Assembly (NCBI GenBank): GCA_019916065.1
Contig: CM034236.1
Coordinates: 57,688,690-57,752,689 of the forward strand
DNA length: 64,000 nucleotides
DNA from: Vitellaria paradoxa
Taxonomy: Eukaryota > Streptophyta > Magnoliopsida > Ericales > Sapotaceae
Reading direction: 5' to 3'
Below the pieces are notes generated by a model, which did not search any database, was not told where the DNA came from, and saw nothing but the letters and a program-made list of their open reading frames with translations. Position numbers and translations under genes: made by a program. Shown here one piece after another: positions 33,901 through 46,300 of this stretch (positions within the stretch are counted from its first letter, which is position 1; the number at the start of each line of letters is the position of its first letter).

Positions 33901-33980
33901 CTCTTGGTCTTCATACCTATTAGTGACACTTTTTTTGTAGCTTATAACTATCCATCTAAGAGTGTTCCTTCAAATCAAGT
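30930..33980 (+). mobile_element. LINE copy 7, 5' part only, decayed
   Basis: It begins with the family 5' end (ACTTTCTCTCTCTAAAAA) on telomeric repeats, has a leader and a broken ORF1, and loses similarity to copy 2 near 33,980 (after GTTCCTTCAAATCA). ORF2, 3' UTR and tail are absent. It is the innermost and most mutated member; beyond it the sequence becomes ordinary AT-rich DNA. Confidence 0.85.
31107..33980 (+). pseudogene. LINE ORF1 remnant, copy 7
   Basis: A possible start is ATG 31,107 (MADSWGQ). The Asn/Pro region (31,640-32,480) is full of AACCCTAA motifs, including a run of (CTAACC)-type units at 31,819-31,840. The DUF4283-like core is open at 32,584-33,219 (FKLSLVGKFSYGRPNLE) and ends with the knuckle CLSCKHLGHRQIEC. 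The Ser/Thr tail is broken by several stops. It belongs to the same subfamily as copy 2. Confidence 0.82.
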
Positions 33981-34995
33981 GAAGTAGCTCATAAGTTTCA
34001 AAAAAAGGACCCATTTGCTTATAAATTCAATATGAATGAATTTATGAGTTCTAAAAATGGACCTCCTTACTTATATATAGTTGTAAAATTTATATATTTC
34101 AAATGTATTAGTAATTAAACTAAAAGCACAAGTAAAAGATAAAATTAAATTAAAAACACAAATAAAAAATACTTAAATAATAATTAGATTATTTCTCTTA
34201 TAACAACTCTTAAAATGTTTAAAATATAAAAGAATATTGAAATATTAATTAAATTCAGAAGTAGTTATTTTTTAAAATTTTAATTTTAAATTTAAATTGA
34301 TCACATTGACTATAATTGTTTTATTTTATAAAGCGCGTACTATATTTTTTTATCAGAGCTATTTTTATAAAACAATCAAAAAAATATTATTAAATATTAT
34401 GCGGCACTCTATATTCATTATTCAACTTTTTTATTTTTGTAAATATTTGAATAAAATTAGTATTAGGAGCGATTCTTTTTTAAAAATTATAAAATATTAA
34501 ATGTTAATTAAATTTAAAAATAAAATTGAAACGTAAGGGATTAAAGTGACACTGAGGGTAATTGTAGAAGAAATTACCGTTTTATCCTCAGTCTAACCGT
34601 TATGTGTAACGGCTAACTAACGGAAAGACCGAATTGTTACTTGACAAAAAATATAGGGATTTGACTATTACAATTTAAATGTGTGGGACTAAAACAACAT
34701 CGAGGGTAAACTGTAAGGAGTGGTTTTTATACTTTATCCTAAATTAAATTTAAAAATACACATAAAAATACCTAAATTATTTTGGGCTTGGGAAATGGTT
34801 TAAAAATTACTAAATATTAATTAATAAATTTAAGAAATCTAAGTTCTCTGGCTATGACAACCCTTAGTATATCTTAAATTTAGAAAGACAAAGAAAAATT
34901 ATCTTATTGCTAATTAGATTCGTGAGTAATAACTTCTTTAGAAATTTAAATTAGTCGTATTAACCATCCGGTTAAAATGCTTAATAATGCTTAAT
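33981..34995. other. AT-rich intergenic DNA, no gene seen
   Basis: About 1 kb of AT-rich sequence. Around 34,520-34,740 there is a less AT-rich stretch with two similar phrases (TAAGGGATTAAAGTGACACTG and GTGTGGGACTAAAACAACATC), suggesting an old interspersed repeat. No convincing coding frame is present. Confidence 0.6.
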
Positions 34996-35171
34996 AGTAA
35001 TAACTCGCATCCATATAATATAGTCCTTCGCAATCCTCACCCCTTATAGGGCACGCGTCCCCGCGTGGCCTTATGCTTCACTCTCCCGTAAGCAGAGTCC
35101 CTCACAGGCAAGTCCCCCACACGCGGGGCCCCCTATACGCGTGATCTCACACTTCTGGCTGGGCATTGGAC
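34996..35171 (-). mobile_element. Inverted partial Cassandra-like TRIM
   Basis: The reverse complement matches pieces of the adjacent TRIM. It contains the internal region (CCAATGCCCAGCCAGAAG, then GGGACTCTGCTTACGGGAGA), the TATAAGGGGTGAGGAT polypurine block, and an LTR tail ending GGATGCGAGTTATTACT. It directly abuts the TGTGAGGG start of the upright copy, so the locus is a head-to-head rearrangement rather than two clean insertions. Confidence 0.65.
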
Positions 35172-35334
35172 TGTGAGGGACTTACCCGTGAGGGAATCTA
35201 CCTGCGGGAGAATGAAGCCGGAGGTGAAGTAGAGAAGCAATGCCTTCCATCCCACATCACTTAGGTCGTGCAATGAAGTGGCATATATGTAATATTTGAT
35301 ATCCATATGGAACAACGCGTTTTAAAGCCGTGAG

Positions 35335-35415
35335 AGCATTTGATTCAGTGGAAACTTCAGGGTTAAGCATGCTCCAATGGAGGCAGTGCTGGGATAGGTG
35401 ACCTCCTGAGAAGCA
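35335..35415 (+). promoter_or_regulatory. 5S rRNA-like segment in Cassandra LTR1
   Basis: Carries GGTTAAGCATGCTCC (box A-like) and GGGATAGGTGACCTCCTGAG (intermediate element plus box C-like), in the order and spacing of plant 5S rRNA. In Cassandra elements this is a pol III-type internal promoter derived from 5S. It is not a functional 5S gene. Confidence 0.75.
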
Positions 35416-35811
35416 GCTTACCAAGTCCAAAGTAGACAATATTGTACTATAGGGATGCGAGTCGTTACAAATGGTATCAGAGCCAATACACAGCCGAAAG
35501 TGTGGGATCACGTGTGTAGGGGACCTGCCTGTGAGGGACTTTGCCTGCGGGAGAGTGAAGTAAGAGGCCACGCCGAGACACGTGTCCTGTAAGGGGGGAG
35601 GATTGTGAGGGACTCTGCTTGCGGGAGAGTGAAGCCGGAGGTGAAACAGAGAAGCAATGCTCGTGAGGGACTCTGCCTGCAGGAGAGTGAAGTCGGAGAT
35701 AAAGTAGAGAAGCAATGCCTTCCATCTCACATCGCCTGGATCGTGGAATGAAATGGCATATATGTAATATTCGATATCTATATAGAATAACGCGTTTTAA
35801 AGCCGTAAGGG

Positions 35812-35892
35812 TACTGGATTTAGTGGGAACTCCAGAGTTAAGCGTGCTCCAGTGGAAGCAATACTAGGATGGGTGATCTCTTGGGAAGCAGC
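35812..35892 (+). promoter_or_regulatory. 5S rRNA-like segment in Cassandra LTR2
   Basis: Carries AACTCCAGAGTTAAGCGTGC and GGATGGGTGATCTCTTGGGA, closer to plant 5S rRNA than the LTR1 version (GTTAAGCGTGCT is exact here). Confidence 0.75.
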
Positions 35893-35944
35893 TTACCAAG
35901 CTCAAAGCGGATAATATTATACTATATGGATGCGAGTCGTTACA

Positions 35945-37175
35945 CATACAATTAATATTTTTAATATTAGTTGTTTTTAATAAAAAAATCAAAATTTATT
36001 TTAGTATGTTTAAAATTAATAATATTTTTAACTTAAGTTAATTTTACAAAGGAAAAAACATGTATTAAAATTGACAGACTCTTGAAATAAAAAAGAAATA
36101 TCTTAGCAATTAGATAAGTTTGAAATTTAATATATATTATAAACTCAACCAAACCTGATTTTTTGAATTGGGTTGACTTAAGATTTGATAAAAATTTCAA
36201 ATCTTAATTGTCGCAAAATTTACATATTTGAATAACTAATTAAGCTTGAAAGAAAATTAATTGAATTTAAAAAAAAAAATCTAACTCTTTTCATAATAAC
36301 AACTCTTATTATATTTTAAATTTAAAATACCAAAAAAATTATTTACTATTAATTAGGCAAGAAAGTGCCTAAATATTAATTAGGTTAAGAGTAAAATTTT
36401 TAAGCTTAATTTTAAAATTAAATTAGTCATGTTGACTATCAATTAAGAATCTAAGTAATAATACTCAGTATTTGAATTATTTTTATAAATTACAACATAT
36501 AATTAACAAAAATAATATTTTTAGTTTTAGTTATTTTTATAAAATCAGTCAAAAATTAATTTAATAAAATTAAGATTAATAATATTTCTAACTTAAACTA
36601 ATTTTACAAAATGAGTAAAGAATTAAAAATAAAAATATATATTAAAATTAACAAATAAATTGAAATAAAAAAGAGATCAAGTTACTTAGGTAAGTTTGTG
36701 ATTTAATAAATATTGTAGAATAAATTTTAATTTTTATGATTGAATCAAATCAATATTTGGTAAAATATAAATTTTTGGTATTCATATAAAAAATTTGACT
36801 ATAATTAAATTTATCGATTTACTAATATTAACACAAATAAAAATATAAAAAATAACTCAATAATTATTTTATAAAATTATACAACTTTATTAAAATATTT
36901 TATAAGATATTTAAAATTATATTTCACTTAAAAAAATATTATGTAACTAGTTCTTGATAATTAAAATTTAGCTCCTTCTTCAATTTTTTTTTTTTTTTTT
37001 TTTGACCGGTTAAAAAATCACCACCTTCCGATCCTTCCAATCTGCCGGCGAGGAACCTTCCAATCCTTCCATTGTCTTCTATCATTCATTAAATTGAATC
37101 AAAGCATTTTTCGAGTCTTGTGAGAGGCAATCACCTTAGGGCAGAGAAGAAGCATCAGGGTAAGGGTTGATTGGG
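35945..37175. other. AT-rich DNA and 5' flank of GRXS14
   Basis: 35,945-36,980 is very AT-rich without a coding frame. A T-run at about 36,985-37,003 follows. 37,004-37,175 is mixed-composition sequence that is probably promoter/5' UTR of the glutaredoxin gene. I cannot assign a TATA box or transcription start. Confidence 0.5.
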
Positions 37176-37383
37176 ATGATGATGCCGTGTGCTTTGGCTT
37201 CAGTGTCGGTTCCATCCTCGATAAATACCCCATGGCTTATGGTTAAGGCGAGCAAAATTGCGGCAACCCCTTCCCTCCTGCACTACACCCGGCCCTGCAC
37301 GCTCCGCTCGTTTGCAGTTGCCTACAATGCTATCGGTAGCGGAGTTGGGTCCAGAAGAATTAGCCCCATTCGATGCGTATCTG
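37176..37383 (+). CDS. GRXS14: GRXS14 exon 1 (transit peptide)
   Basis: Encodes MMMPCALASVS...PIRCVS plus the first base of an Ala codon. The donor is TCTG|GTACGT. It lacks acidic residues over most of its length and is rich in Ser, Ala and Arg, as expected for chloroplast import. The RCVS|A joint aligns with the RCSASALTP area of the Arabidopsis protein. Confidence 0.85.
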
Positions 37384-40300
37384 GTACGTCGGACATTCTC
37401 CATCTCGTTTTATTTCAATATCAGTTGTTACATCAGTGGTTTTCATTAATTATATTATTCGTGTTGAATTATCTAGAGATTTTCTGGAAATTTTTTCATT
37501 TACGAAGCTTGCTTTCTGTTGAGATGGAAGAACAAGGGAGAAAATCTCATATATTTCTTGTACATATGCCTTACAATGAAAACCTGTATATGTAGGAATA
37601 AGAAAATGAGGAAAAAGAAAATGTACAATTTACGAGAGAAATTGACATAATCAATATTAAAATAATTCTAAATGTATATACATTAACATTCCCCCAAACT
37701 GAATATGGGAAAGAAGATAACCAAGATCTTGATGAAGACTAGATGGACCAAACTTGGTGAAGAGGTCAGCAAGCTGCGCAGTGGAGTGTATGTATTGTAG
37801 GCTCTCTTGATGTGGTGACGAATAAAGTAACAGTTAATTTCAATGGCACTAGTATTATCACAAAATGGTGGGATGCTATTGGAGAAGGAAATACTGCTAT
37901 CAGTGAGAAGGCATTGGAGCCGAAGAAGCTCAAAAGTGGTTTTAACAAGAGCACGATACTCAATTTCTGTGCTAATGTGAGCAATAACAGATTTTCTTTT
38001 TATTTCACCAAGAGATAGGTGAGGTGCCAAGTGGAAAACAGGAACCAGTAGTGGGCTGTCTATCAATAGGATCACTAGTCCAGTCAGTAGGTGTATAAAA
38101 CGAATGATGAGCAGGACAAGAATTGAAGGCCATGAAATTTTCCCTTTGATATGCCAAAGAATTTGGAGGACAAAAGATAGCAGCATAATATATGGAGTGA
38201 GGCGAATGCATGAACTGGCTGACGAAAGTGGTTGCATAAGAATTATTAGCATGAGTCATAGTGAGGTAGATGAAACTCCCAACCAGTTGCCCATACAATG
38301 TGGGATTAGATAATGGCTTGCCGTTGGTGGCAAAAAGTTTCAACATTTATCTCCAGGGGACTCTCAATAGTTTTACTATCCATAAGCCCATCATAAAAGA
38401 GAAGCTTAGAGACATACTTGACTTGGGATAAATAGTAGCCATCAAAGCTTGAAGTGATTTCAAGCTTAAGAAAATAACTAAGGGAAGCCAAATCCTTCAT
38501 CTTAAACTGGTGATGAAGAAACTACTACAGGGCATACATACTAGATATATTATCGCCATGTCATCTACATAGAGTAGAATGAGAATGATGCTAGTGGAGA
38601 AGCGACGAATAAATATAGTCATAAACGTTCGGAGCAAAGCCTTGTTGCGCGAGGACATAACTGAATTTGGCAACCAAGTGCAAGGAGACTACTTAAAACC
38701 ATACAAAGCCTTGTGAAAACAATAGACTTTCTAAGGGGATGCTTGAATCTAGGAGGAGATTTCATGTAGACTTCCTTTAAAAGCTTACCATTGAGAAAGT
38801 CATTCTTAACATTTATCTCAAATAGTTGCTAGTGACAAATGGCTACAAGCCTACAATAGCCAGTAAGGAACGGAATGAAGTAAGATGTGCGATTGGAGCA
38901 CAAGTTGCCTTTTAATCAATGCTATATTCTTGAGTGGACCCTTTTGTAGCAAGATGAGTTTTGTGTTGTTCCATTGAATCATCTGCCCAATTTTAACCTT
39001 GTTTACTCATTTACATCCCATTGTGACTTTATCATGAGGCAAGTCAACTAAATCTCAAGTATGAGTAGAGGTGAGAGCGTGAAATTCATCGATCATGGCT
39101 TGCTGCCAAAAGAGGGTTAGAATTAGCCTCATGATAGGTGTGAGGCTCAATAAGAAATGCAGGAGTAGAAAACAATGATAGTAATAAAGATGAGTAGTTA
39201 CAACTTTTACTTGATGGGATTGACACAAGGTTCGAGAGTGGTTGCGAGAAGGATGTTAGGGGATGTAAGCCCAGTGATATCAGATAGGAGATGAGGATCA
39301 ATAGTGCGCTAGTCAGAATGGGAGTAGACATCTATTGGTCACCTGACGAGCTCGAATTCCCTGCATTACAAGTATTAGTATAAGGAAAAAGAGCAATGTT
39401 TCCAAAAAGCGATGTTTCCAAAACTGAACATGTCTTGAAATTTGAAGATGCCTGGCAATAGATCATAGCAATGGTAGCCTTTTTGTTTAATACCATAGCC
39501 AAGAAAGCAGCAAGGGCGAGAGCTTGGTTCTATTTTGCTTGTCGGGGGCGTAGTATTATGTTGGCATGACCAAATACTTTTAAGGGATGAATAATTAGGG
39601 ACTTTACCAAAAAGATGTTCGTTGCATGTCCGTTCTATTGGGAGGTATATTGATGAGACAAATGAAAGAGGGTACCATATTTTTCAAGATTTTGAATAAG
39701 GGAACAATCTAGGTATTCCAGGGCATTATTTGAACTGAAAACTTTGATTTTGCAAGAAAATTAAGTTTCAACCATCATTTGAAAAGTAGCAAATGTTTTA
39801 GGTAGTTCAGTTCAATCCATGTGTACTGCAAATAAATCAATAACAAATTTTATAAAGTACCAAGACCTCCTCTAGTAGGAATAAGTGCTAACCCCCAAAT
39901 GCTAGAGTGAACAAGATCAAAAGGTGCATAATCAAGGTTATTAAAATCAAGATTATATTTAAAATCGATGCAGGATGCAAAAAATCAAATCATAAAATCA
40001 TAAGACTTTACGTATGACCTATGTTTTCACGTGATAGGTCGTACGTGAAAACATAGTTAATTATACACTACAATTTCTTCATTTAGAGCTTCATCTTTTT
40101 TAATAAATAAAGGATTTTATTAGTTAGAGAATAGAGCAAAAATATGCATAAAAAAAAAAGTCATGTACAAAAACCCACTCATATCAAGAAATGAACTCTT
40201 AATAACAAAGCTCACAAAAGATTCTATGTCCAATTCTATGACCCTTTTTTGCCCCTATGCAATTGAGACTTTCAAAGTGTTTAGTGTGACCCATACAATT

Positions 40301-43300
40301 AACATTTCGTTTTAGCTTAATTTTGCTGAATTAGAAATGTTTTTATAACATTTTATTATAAGTCTATTAGTTTCCATCCTAACTACTACATTGAATTAAT
40401 AATAGTTAGTTTGGTGAAACAGTGCATGCGATCCTCAATGAGTACAGTATAAGAAAGATTAATGTTACATAATCTAAAAAATCTACCAGGAAAAAATAAT
40501 AGGTGAATCACTTAATAACAAAAAAACTCATAAAAAGTCCGTTTTAATTAAAACCCATGAAAGTTTCTTATTTGACCAAATTACACAAAAACCCTTCAAT
40601 TTTTAAAACCGGTAAAATCACATGCAAATTCGAGATTTTACCCATTTTACATTCCAAAAATTGAGATTTTACCCAATTAAGATTTTTTTTGTGTTTCAAC
40701 AAATTTTCTCGCCATAATATCATAAAATAGTAAGATTTTAAGAATTGAATCGAGATTTTAACAATCTTGTATAGAAGAAACAATCACTTATATTAAATGA
40801 TAAAGCAGTTTGTTTAGAATTCATGAATCTATGTGACCTCTAGATGTTAAGAGTTCAACTCGAGATATAGATGTATGACCAAGACAAGAATGCCATTAAT
40901 TGGAGGTAGTGGAGGCAAAAGTTGCACGAGTAGAAGCCGATGATGAATGACTAGGAATATACAAAGAGGAGAGCTTAAAAAGGCAACCAATTAATGGCAG
41001 TGAGATTTTGGGTGGTGGGTGCAGCAAAAGAAGCCATCACAGATCCCCATCATAAAGTGAATAAGCTAGCCTTGTTCCCGATAGGATGCAAAAAGTTTAA
41101 TGGACTTGGGATCTTTAAGTGGGGGATTGGCATGATAGAGTTGATCCCAAAAGCTGTGAATCTGTGAATGATAGTCGACAATGGATTGCCCAGGCTCTTG
41201 ATGCATTTGATAGTGTTTGGACTTCAGTTGAAATTGTAAAGCGACATCACTGGTACAATTGTATCGATTAGCCAAGAAATACTAATCAAGTTGAGCTTGG
41301 GCAATTTGAATAAAGGTACTGGAAGTATTGATAAAACAAGAGAGGATTTTGCAATGGAGGCTATCCCAGTCTTCAAGCCGGTTTTGAAAATTGTCCTCTG
41401 ATTCTATCTTTTCCTTCTCGGGCTTAGCACAATCTTTCATGACATACCTTCATTTTGATATGAACAGTAGTATTGTTGAATTTCTATGATTGGGTGTATA
41501 GGTATTAATCCCTAGTAATTAAGAATTTCATCGTTCAATTAATGATTCAAAATGCAAGAGAGTTTCATCTCATTCAAGCTGCGCATAATCTGATGGAAGC
41601 TACATTTGCATCTGGACGGCCTTTAAGCAAACGTTACTGATCTACTATCCTACCCCTATTGATTCCAAATGCGAGCTTATCATGCTATTTTTAATGGAAA
41701 CAGTCCATCCTTAAGACTCTCTCAGTCCACCATCCTATCCTTTAAAACATTAAAAAAACCAAACCTTGCAATGCGGGAGCTTTGTGCACTAGGTTCCCTT
41801 TTATATGAGTTGTGCAAGATTTAAGTCTGGATAAGTCGAATTTATTTAGCTCTTCACCTAGAAGTACAAGCTTATATTGCTTTTAAATATCACATGCTTA
41901 AAAATATTTATCAATGAACATGAAGAAATAACTTTTTCCCTTGATATAATTAAAATGGTTGGTCTAAGAAACACAGGTATGGAGATGGGACACGGATACA
42001 TTAGGACTCAAATGCCCTAACATGGAAAAAAGTAAAAAAGTTGGGACATGACACAACGAGGACATGCCAACAAATATATATATTTTTATATGTATATGTG
42101 AATTGATAATTATATATTTATTTTCTTTTCTTTTTTTAATAGAGTGAGGCGCTTAGCTCTATTCTTTGCCCATTCACCACCTAGGTTTGAACCCGGGGCC
42201 CCTCCCCCCCTTCCTGCTTACCTATCAAAAAATATATATATTTATTTTTTATATTACAAATACATATGTATTGTTACTTAACTTATTTATATCGCAATAG
42301 TAAGAAATTATTTTTTTCATTATACATGTTGATAAAGAAATGTTAACAAAATGACCTAATATTTATCTTCGACAACTATATATGTAAACAAATTAGCAAT
42401 TTTAAGTTTAAAATTTTCAAAAATTAGAATATTTAAATGATGAACAGTTAACAAATATAAATCCGTAATGTTTTTATTTTATTATTTGATTTCAATTTTT
42501 TTTCTTCAAACTTGCTGCATGCTAGGTGATGGTCACATGTCCTTATTGTTGCAGTCTCAACCACAATTATCATGAGGGTCACGCTTATCAAAAGTTCCAG
42601 TCTGATTGGTAAATGCAGAATGAGTAGGCTCAAAATGAATTGAAGGGCAATTTTGTGGGGCAATCATTAGGGCTCGGAAATTTGTCTCAACAAGTGAATG
42701 AACAGAAGCTCCTTCTAATATCTGGTCTTAATAAGTTCAAACTTAGAATCAAGACCAACAAGGAGATTGAGAACAATCATTTGCTCTCTTTGTTTTTGCA
42801 TCTTAGTTATATAGTTTGATAGTGGTTGAAGAAAATTCAATTCCTCATACATTCGATTTAAACCATTAAATATTAAGAATTTTACTAGATTGTTGGAACT
42901 TTAAAAAATCACTGGAGACTATAAATGTGACTGAGATCACTAGAGTACAGTAAATGAACATAATTTCAGATTTCTTTACAGGTATCCAGATGGGTACATA
43001 TATTTGCAACCTTGGCCTTCGTAGAATTCCATAAAAGGCTCACGATATTCACATCATCTTGAATCTAATCCTCATAGGCCTTCATAGAATTCCATAAAAG
43101 GCTCATGATATTAACATCATCTTGAATCTAATCCTCATAAGTATTCTTGGTTGATGCTAGAGTAGTTTCATTGAGGTGTTTGTGCTTGATGGGTCCAATT
43201 AAGGCAATCTTGATTGCCTTTGATCATTGGAGATAATTATTCCTATTTAACTTCTAGTAGTCAAATGCTTAGGCCAATTAGTGGAACCGATTGACTTGGA

Positions 43301-46300
43301 TTCCATGGAAAGGGCACTGAAGATGGTATTCGATTCGGAGGCCATTGAAAGAACAATAGGTAATATCTGAATAGGATCTCAAATCTGGAATGGGAATATC
43401 ATTGCTCTGGATTTTTTTTTTCTTAAAAAAAAAAAGGTCCACTTCTGGGGGAATAACTAGAGGCACCAAAGTTGCTTAGTGATTGAAATTGTCTCGTTGG
43501 AGAGTCGCTGGAGGTTGATTGGTGACGATTGGCGAGTGACATCAAAAGATTGTCGATGGATGGCGATGTCAGTGGTTGTCAGAAAAATAGTAGTCCATGC
43601 ACTTTATTGCACAAGAAGACCCAATGATGCTGCTGTGTTGGCTATGGTGCTGCTGTGATAAGGCCCAATGATGTGTGACTTTTCCAATAGTGCTCTCTTG
43701 TTGGAATAGTGAGTTGATTGAAGATGGATGAGAAATATCTCTTCACTGACTTCAACAGGTCTTGCTATGGTTGTAGGAGCGTGTGTTATGATGGAATGGT
43801 ATTCAGAACATTAACTTCGATGCTTTGAGAGGATTTTTCGGTGTCTGGAATAGTGTTATGGAACATAGGATACACCAGTTGGGCTTCTTAATACAGATAT
43901 GAGCAATGTGGCTACGGTTTTTAGACAGAGACACAAGAAACTGAATGAAGACTAGAACAGGGATTCATGATCTTTGGTCTTATACCATGTCAAAAAATAA
44001 AGAATGAAAGGCTTGACACCCCTGGGATTGTTTGAGCACATCCTCATATTTACAGCCTCTTGTACAAGCTAGGAAACAATGATTTTGAGAATCACAATCT
44101 AACCTAATATCCTATGTTGGGAAAGAATAAATCAAGGACTTATTTCTGTATTTGCAATATTCTCCATATGTCAAAATATATAAACAATTTACATTCCATG
44201 TTCAAAAGCATTTTCTAGGCTTTTCAGGGAATGTTTATATGGTCAACATACACCAATAATAAGCATTAGGCAATAAATGGAATATAACTTGGATAGCAAG
44301 TCATAATAACAAACTGCAAGATAGTAGACCCTTACAGCTGGCCCTTGATGTGAAGAATGTTTACACTGACGCAAGTAGTTCCTTAATTTTTTTTATTTAC
44401 TTGCAGTTTCCTTCTTGCTAAAAGAAGTGTTATAAAGTTTTTAACTTTCTTATGTGTCGAGGGTCTCTGAATGTGCAGCATTAACTCCGGAGTTGAAGAC
44501 CACCTTGGATAAAGTTGTTATATCTCACAAAGTGGTTCTTTTTATGAAGGGAACCAAGGATTTCCCACAATGTGGATTTTCACACACTGTTGTCCAGATA
44601 TTGAAGTCCCTGAATATACCTTTTGAAACAATCAACATTCTGGAAAACGACATGTTGCGTCAGGGATTGAAGGAATATTCCAACTGGCCAACTTTTCCTC
44701 AACTCTACATTGACGGGGAGTTCTTTGGTGGCTGTGACATTGTTGTAGGTAAGTACATTTTACTACAATTTGTTTCCCACGTTTACCTACCGCTGCTTAT
44801 ACGGTTAGATTATCATCGAAACCGTGTGGCATCAATGTGGCAAGCTCCATTGATACTTCATAGAGTTTGGTTCACTTTTTGAATGTAGTACATGTTATGG
44901 AAACAGTTGAATGTGAAGTAGATGACTGGCACGTTAGTATGATGGTGTGAAGATATATTTAATATGGATATTTTCAAGTTGCACAAAAAAGTCCTTACCT
45001 TATTCCTTGGTATACTTGCGATCAGCAAAGCCAAATAATGGCGCACAGAATATTTAGGGCCCCTTTGATAACACTGTCGTTTTTTTGTTATTGTTTTTCT
45101 ATTGCCATTTTTTGTTTTTTGTTTTCTGTTGCCGTTTATTTTTTCTGAAATGAAAACTGAAATTGCGTTTGGAAATATAAGCTTGTTTATAATTGTTAAT
45201 TTTTTATTTTAAAAAATATTTAATTTTATTAGTTTTAAAAAATTAAAAGAACTTAATAAAATATATTTTATATTAGATTAATTTAATTAATATAATTAAT
45301 TAAATTAATACAGTAAATTATTTATTAAAATCATTTAATTCAATAAATATAGAATATATTAAATTATTTTAAATTATATTATTTATTAAAAAAAATTTAA
45401 TAAAATATATTTCATATTAAATAAATAATTAAATTAGATTAATTATTAAGTTAAATTATTTATTTTTAAATTAACTAAATTCATTTAATTATTTATTAAA
45501 ATAATTTAATACAATATATTTTTTATAAATTAAATTAATTAAATCATAAATAATTTAATTTAATTATGATATTTATTTAAAATAATTTAATAATTATTAT
45601 TAAATTAAATTAAAAATTAATGTAATTTATTTATTAATTATTTATATAAATTAATTTAATTATTAAATTAAATTAACTAATTTAGTTTTATTATTTATTA
45701 AAAATAATTTATATTAATTTATATAATTAATTTAATTTATTGAATTTAATTATATTATTTATTAAAATAACCTATTTTAATAAAATATTTGAATAAAATA
45801 ATTTATTTTTATGTAATGTAACAAAAATAGACAAGGTTTTAAAATTGACAAAATATTGATAACAGAAAAGAAACCAGAGTGAAAACACCTTTTTTCTGTT
45901 TATGTTTTCATTTTTTTTTTGGAAACAAAAAAACGTAAACAGGTTTATCAAACATGTTTCTGTTACGAATTTACAAAATTTTGAAAACATAAACAGAAAA
46001 ATAGAAAACGAAAACGTTACTAAACGAGGCCTTAGTATTTGCTAATGGGTACCAGTAGTAGATCTAAGAAATTTGTTTGCAGCCTAATTGTGACGTTTTA
46101 GGGTTTTACAGTTGTGGAGCTCATCATTGGAGTTCAGATTACCTTCACACTTAGGATTGTGGCAAGAGTTCTCCTTGATTGTTAATTACAAAAATTTTCC
46201 CCTTCCATGAAACTTAGATTGCTTTAATTTTATGGTTTGGGGTATTATGTTAGTAGAATGACAATAGTTGATTGGTTAACGGAAAGAAAAGGGAAAAAAG

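Larger units (their letters stand above)
35172..35944 (+). mobile_element. Cassandra-like TRIM with 5S-like LTRs
   Basis: LTR1 is 35,172-35,469 (298 bp) and LTR2 is 35,604-35,944 (341 bp). Both start TGTGAGGGACT and end GAGTCGTTACA. After LTR1 comes AA and then TGGTATCAGAGCC (35,472-35,484), the initiator-methionine tRNA primer site. Before LTR2 is the polypurine tract AAGGGGGGAGGAT. The internal region is only 134 bp and non-coding. LTR2 contains an extra duplicated block of about 60 bp (two GTGAGGGACTCTGC units). The 5S-like segments identify it as Cassandra-type. Flanking 5-mers do not match. Confidence 0.85.

Noticed and set aside
34297..34500. Small plus-strand ORF in AT-rich DNA
   Set aside because: Low-complexity Ile/Phe/Tyr/Lys composition expected by chance in AT-rich sequence; no supporting context.
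35335..35892. Two 5S rRNA genes
   Set aside because: The 5S-like parts are diverged, lie at identical positions in two LTRs, and are followed by a Met-tRNA primer site in the first case; this is Cassandra-type LTR sequence.
37200..37403. Minus-strand ORF over the first GRXS14 exon
   Set aside because: Spliced plus-strand coding with correct GT-AG sites and phase explains the region.
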